Source: Pantoea cypripedii (GTDB lineage: Bacteria > Pseudomonadota > Gammaproteobacteria > Enterobacterales > Enterobacteriaceae). From it: a stretch of DNA of 64,000 bases. The position numbers and the translations under genes are program-made. Positions 61,440 to 64,000 of the stretch are shown piece by piece. The DNA is taken from the NCBI RefSeq assembly GCF_002095535.1, contig NZ_MLJI01000001.1:2407832-2471831 (forward strand). The letters are read 5' to 3'. The notes beneath the pieces are model-generated. The model made no database searches. It saw only the letters and a program-made list of their open reading frames with translations, and was not told the origin of the DNA. Numbering within the stretch: position 1 is the stretch's first letter; the number at the start of each line of letters is the position of its first letter.

Positions 61440-62690
61440 TTAATGGTGAATAGCGAAACTGGCGGCGTAGGCGGCAGGATTGCTGCCGTCCCACACTTTG
61501 CCGTCCATCAGGGTGCTGCTGCGCATGACGCCAGTGGGCAGCGTGACATTGCCCACCGCAGCCGCAGCCTGCTTATAGATGTCGATACGGTTGATTTTCT
61601 GTGCCACGCCGAGGTAATCCGGATCGCTTTTCAGCATTCCCCAGCGTTTCAGTTGCGTCAGAAACCACATGCCATCGGAAAGCCACGGGAAGCTGACTTC
61701 ACCGTCATGGAAGAAACGCATCGCATGTGCGTCCTGCCATTGCTGACCGAGACCATTTTCGTAATGACCCAACATGCGGCCTTCGAGGATTTCCGGTTTG
61801 GTGTTGATCCAGGCGCGTCCCGCCAGGGTTTGCGCGGTTTCACGTCGGTTGTCGTCAGAGGCATCAATCCAGCGCGCGGCCTCCAGAACCGCAGCGGTGA
61901 GTGCGCGGGCGGTGTTAGGGTTTTCCGTGACCCATTGCGAGCGGGTAGCGAGGATTTTTTCCGGGTGATCCGGCCAGATTTGCTGTGTGGTTGCGGCGGT
62001 GAAACCAATGTTGTCGCTGATGGCACGCTGGTTCCAGGGTTCGCCGACGCAGAAGCCGCTCATATTGCCGATCTTCATGTTCATCACCATCTGCGGCGGC
62101 GGTACCACCACGGTACGCACATCCTCAATGGGATCGATCCCGGCATTCGCCAGCCAGTAATACAGCCACATGGCGTGGGTGCTGGTGGGAAAGGTGTGAG
62201 CGAAGGTGTAAGTCCCTTTGGCGCTGCCCGCGATCAGGGTTTTCAGGCTGGCGGCATCGGTCACCTTCTGATCTTTCAGCTGATTGGCTAAGGTGATGGC
62301 CTGGCCATTGTTGTTCAGCGTCATCAGGTTGGCCATCTCGTGCTGCGGACCGGCCACACCCAATTGCAGGCCATAGATCATGCCGTACAACGCATGGGCC
62401 GCATCCAGCTCACCGGACGTCAGTTTGTCGCGCACTGCTGCCCAGCTGGCTTCTTTGCTGGGTTGCAGGCTGAGGCCGTATTTTTTGTCGAATCCTTTTA
62501 CTGCCGCCATGACCACCGGCGCGCAGTCCGTCAACGGGATAAACCCCACCCGCACCGTACTTTTCTCCGGCGCATCACTGCCTGCTGCCCAGACGGCGTT
62601 GCGTAACCCAGGCAGCAGATAGCTACTGCCTACCACCGCACTGCCCAGCAAAAACTGACGACGGGAAATCGAAAACCGCGTTTTGCTCAT
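61440..62690 (-). CDS. nasF: Nitrate ABC transporter substrate-binding protein (Tat substrate)
   Basis: A 416-residue NrtA/NasF-type binding protein. The N-terminus SISRRQFLLGSAVVGSSYLL is a twin-arginine signal. The mature part begins near residue 40; VRVGFIPLTDCAPVVMAAVKGF, GPQHEMANLMTL, FAHTFPTSTHAMWLYYWL and MKIGNMSGFCVGEPWN are typical of nitrate-binding proteins. The start ATG at 62690 has AGGG upstream and lies about 120 nt after the predicted sigma-54 transcription start, behind an attenuator. First gene of the operon. Confidence 0.93.
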   Translation of the reverse strand: MSKTRFSISRRQFLLGSAVVGSSYLLPGLRNAVWAAGSDAPEKSTVRVGFIPLTDCAPVVMAAVKGFDKKYGLSLQPSKEASWAAVRDKLTSGELDAAHALYGMIYGLQLGVAGPQHEMANLMTLNNNGQAITLANQLKDQKVTDAASLKTLIAGSAKGTYTFAHTFPTSTHAMWLYYWLANAGIDPIEDVRTVVVPPPQMVMNMKIGNMSGFCVGEPWNQRAISDNIGFTAATTQQIWPDHPEKILATRSQWVTENPNTARALTAAVLEAARWIDASDDNRRETAQTLAGRAWINTKPEILEGRMLGHYENGLGQQWQDAHAMRFFHDGEVSFPWLSDGMWFLTQLKRWGMLKSDPDYLGVAQKINRIDIYKQAAAAVGNVTLPTGVMRSSTLMDGKVWDGSNPAAYAASFAIHH

Positions 62691-62715
62691 CCGCTTTACC
62701 CTGAAAAAAAGGAAT

Positions 62716-62763
62716 AAAAAAAGGCGTCCTCCCACATGCAATCGCACGGGGCCGGACGCCTTT
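62716..62763 (-). terminator. Leader terminator (attenuator) of the nas operon
   Basis: In the untranslated leader, AAAGGCGTCC (62720-62729) pairs with GGACGCCTTT (62754-62763). On the RNA (minus strand) the stem is followed by seven U. It lies before the first structural gene, as in Klebsiella nasF, where NasR overrides it when nitrate is present. Confidence 0.88.
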
Positions 62764-62772
62764 ATCCAAAGC
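62758..62772 (-). promoter_or_regulatory. Possible antiterminator hairpin overlapping the attenuator
   Basis: GCUUUGGAUAAAGGC in the RNA can fold into a small hairpin that uses the 5' arm of the terminator. The two structures exclude each other, as expected for the second hairpin of an ANTAR target. Confidence 0.45.
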
Positions 62773-62776
62773 ACTC

Positions 62777-62798
62777 GTTCTGCCGCCGTTGGCAAAAC
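62777..62798 (-). promoter_or_regulatory. ANTAR-target hexaloop hairpin (NasR site)
   Basis: In the RNA GUUUUGCC-AACGGC-GGCAGAAC forms an 8-bp stem with a 6-nt loop having A at position 1 and G at position 4, the signature of RNA bound by ANTAR-domain antiterminators such as NasR. Confidence 0.75.
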
Positions 62799-62823
62799 AA
62801 ATGCGTAATGTCATTCAGGATAT

Positions 62824-62839
62824 TGCAAAGGCTGTGCCA
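62824..62839 (-). promoter_or_regulatory. Sigma-54 promoter of the nas operon
   Basis: TGGCACAGCCTTTGCA (minus strand) matches the -24/-12 consensus TGGCAC-N5-TTGCA exactly. The implied start near 62812 gives a leader of about 120 nt, very close to the Klebsiella nasF leader. Confidence 0.88.
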
Positions 62840-62901
62840 GGAAGGTGAAGGGCGGCATTTCAGGCAGTTAAGTGTCTAAGCCCTTTTTTCGTTCAGCGGT
62901 G

Positions 62902-62918
62902 CGCACTGCATTGACGCA
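62902..62918. promoter_or_regulatory. NtrC-like site 1
   Basis: TGCGTCAATGCAGTGCG on the minus strand fits the NtrC pattern TGCRY-N7-GTGCG. It is about 75 bp upstream of the -24 element, a normal enhancer distance. Confidence 0.55.
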
Positions 62919-62923
62919 AAATA

Positions 62924-62940
62924 CGCACATTGTTTGTGCA
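62924..62940. promoter_or_regulatory. NtrC-like site 2
   Basis: TGCACAAACAATGTGCG on the minus strand matches TGCAC-N7-GTGCA with one mismatch. It is 22 bp (two helical turns) from site 1, so two dimers would bind on the same face of the DNA. Confidence 0.7.
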
Positions 62941-62955
62941 GCTAACTCTAATGGG

Positions 62956-64000
62956 TTATGTCTTTAACGTGGCGGCGACCGCGAGGATCGCCTGAGCGAT
63001 TTCAAGAATGCGTTTGTTCTGGTTCATGGCGCTTTTACGCAGCGTCTGCCACGCGTCCTGCTCATTGTAGCCATGCTGTTGCATCAACCACCCCTTGGCC
63101 TGATCGATGATTTTGCGCTCATCCAGCGAGGCACGCATGCTGGCCAGTTCATCGGCCTGCGTTTGTAAACGCTGCGCCTGCTCACGGATCAGCGACAGCA
63201 CCGAACGTCCCAACTGGGGGGCCAGGCCATTGCTATCCAGCGTGATATCCTGCCCCGCCAGCCAGTTAGCCCCTGCCACATATAAAGTGAAACCGGCCTC
63301 ATCTGCCAGCGCAGGCGCGTGGGTATCGTGCTGCTCGCTGGCGGTGATGGCACGCCGGCAGCAGCTCATCAACATGGCGCTCAGACCATCTTCTATCTGT
63401 TTCATTTGATCGAGACGTGCGGTGAGCAGCCGGAACCATTGCAGTACCCCGTTCTCGCCACAATGCGCGCCGGTACAGGCGATACGTCGCAGACGTTCAA
63501 TGTCACTTCCCGCATCCGCCATGGTGCGCCAGCGTTGCAGGTTGTAGGCATCGGCAAACTGACTGAAGGTGGCGAAGCTTTGCTCCTGGGCTTCTATCAA
63601 TGCCTGCAACCGCTGCCGCTGCTGGTCGCTAAAATGTCCGGCGGCAAAACCTGCTGACCCGGTGGCACGTTCCTGCCCGGCCAACTCTTTCCCCTGCATA
63701 AAGCTGAACAGCGCGATCAGCGCGCGTGAAATATCCGGCTCGCTGGCGGTATCCGCCGCTTCAAACACCAGATTGAGTAAGGTACGGATAATGTGGTTGA
63801 ACGCGTCCATCGCCTGCGCATGCGCCAGTTGCTGGCTTTGTACCTGCAACCGCAGTGCGGGTAATCCTTCCAGCGCCTGTAAACCCGCCGCGATAAGCAG
63901 GCAGAAGCGGCTATAGCCTGGTTGCGCATCTGCCGGTGGCAGCACGGCGAGCATGAGTTGCTGACCGCGCTGGACATCCAACGCGCGCGCTTCCAGCTCA
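62956..64000 (-). CDS. nasR: Nitrate-responsive antiterminator NasR (5' end outside window)
   Basis: At least 348 codons, open through the right window edge, so the true start is not visible; an internal TTG at 63981 is not a credible start. The N-terminal NIT nitrate-sensor domain covers most of the visible part (DAFNHIIRTLLNLVFEAAD, DAYNLQRWRTMADAGSDIERLRR). The C-terminal ANTAR domain (about the last 60 residues, ERKIIDQAKGWLMQQHGYNEQDAWQTLRKSAM) binds paired hexaloop RNA hairpins. Nitrate binding lets it prevent termination in the nas leader. Same strand and just upstream of the nas promoter. Confidence 0.93.
   Translation of the reverse strand, partial: ELEARALDVQRGQQLMLAVLPPADAQPGYSRFCLLIAAGLQALEGLPALRLQVQSQQLAHAQAMDAFNHIIRTLLNLVFEAADTASEPDISRALIALFSFMQGKELAGQERATGSAGFAAGHFSDQQRQRLQALIEAQEQSFATFSQFADAYNLQRWRTMADAGSDIERLRRIACTGAHCGENGVLQWFRLLTARLDQMKQIEDGLSAMLMSCCRRAITASEQHDTHAPALADEAGFTLYVAGANWLAGQDITLDSNGLAPQLGRSVLSLIREQAQRLQTQADELASMRASLDERKIIDQAKGWLMQQHGYNEQDAWQTLRKSAMNQNKRILEIAQAILAVAATLKT

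Overview
The window is chromosomal DNA of a gamma-proteobacterium of the order Enterobacterales. Gene order follows the E. coli yebY to flhB segment closely: yebY-copD-copC, holE, exoX, ptrB, yebE, purT, eda, zwf, hexR, pykA, lpxM, mepM, znuACB, ruvAB, ruvC, yebC, nudB, aspS, yecE, cmoAB, cutC, yecM, argS, flhEAB. The differences from E. coli (mdfA and an omptin next to pykA, a dihydroxyacetone operon between eda and zwf, no edd, an assimilatory nitrate operon beside flhB) point to an Erwiniaceae member, most likely Pantoea or a close relative. That genus call is inference from synteny and protein resemblance only.

Layout. 1-1.7 kb: an edge-truncated two-transmembrane gene resembling abortive-infection or defence effectors, and a DUF1493 gene. 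1.7-1.9 kb: the overlapping small RNAs SdsR (RyeB) and SraC (RyeA). 2-9 kb: copper genes, holE, exoX, ptrB, yebE and purT with a PurR box. 9-11.4 kb: an alpha/beta hydrolase divergent from a LysR regulator, then eda without edd. 11.5-18 kb: glpF-dhaK-dhaL-dhaM, divergent from the activator gene dhaR, with a CRP-like site between them. 18-22.3 kb: zwf, hexR and pykA, with a HexR-like operator before zwf. 22.3-26 kb: mdfA-type exporter, omptin protease, lpxM. 26-30 kb: mepM and the znu zinc uptake genes around a Zur box. 30.1-30.75 kb: a non-coding imperfect inverted duplication of about 670 bp. 30.8-39 kb: ruvBA with a LexA box, ruvC, yebC, nudB, aspS, yecE, cmoAB. 39-46 kb: LysE-type exporter, gldA, two copies of a 75-bp inverted-repeat element, three poorly known genes, cutC, a PatB/MalY aminotransferase, yecM and a 40-residue membrane protein. 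46-51.7 kb: argS, flhE, flhA, flhB. 51.8-64 kb: a decayed Rpn-type nuclease remnant and a complete nitrate assimilation operon.

How the genes work together. The nas operon is self-contained: ABC nitrate uptake (nrtA, nrtB, nrtC types), a flavoprotein fused in frame to the siroheme nitrite reductase, a molybdenum nitrate reductase, and a SUMT enzyme for siroheme. Its regulator nasR lies just upstream. The promoter region carries a sigma-54 promoter, two NtrC-like sites and an attenuator with an ANTAR-type hexaloop hairpin, so it should be controlled by both nitrogen starvation and nitrate. The dha genes together with the distant gldA give the oxidative route glycerol to dihydroxyacetone to DHAP. 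eda, zwf, hexR and pykA form a central-carbon cluster under HexR.

Most notable for follow-up: the giant imperfect palindrome at 30.1-30.75 kb, the 1354-residue nitrite reductase fusion that keeps an internal ribosome-binding site and start, and the edge-truncated defence-like gene at the left end.
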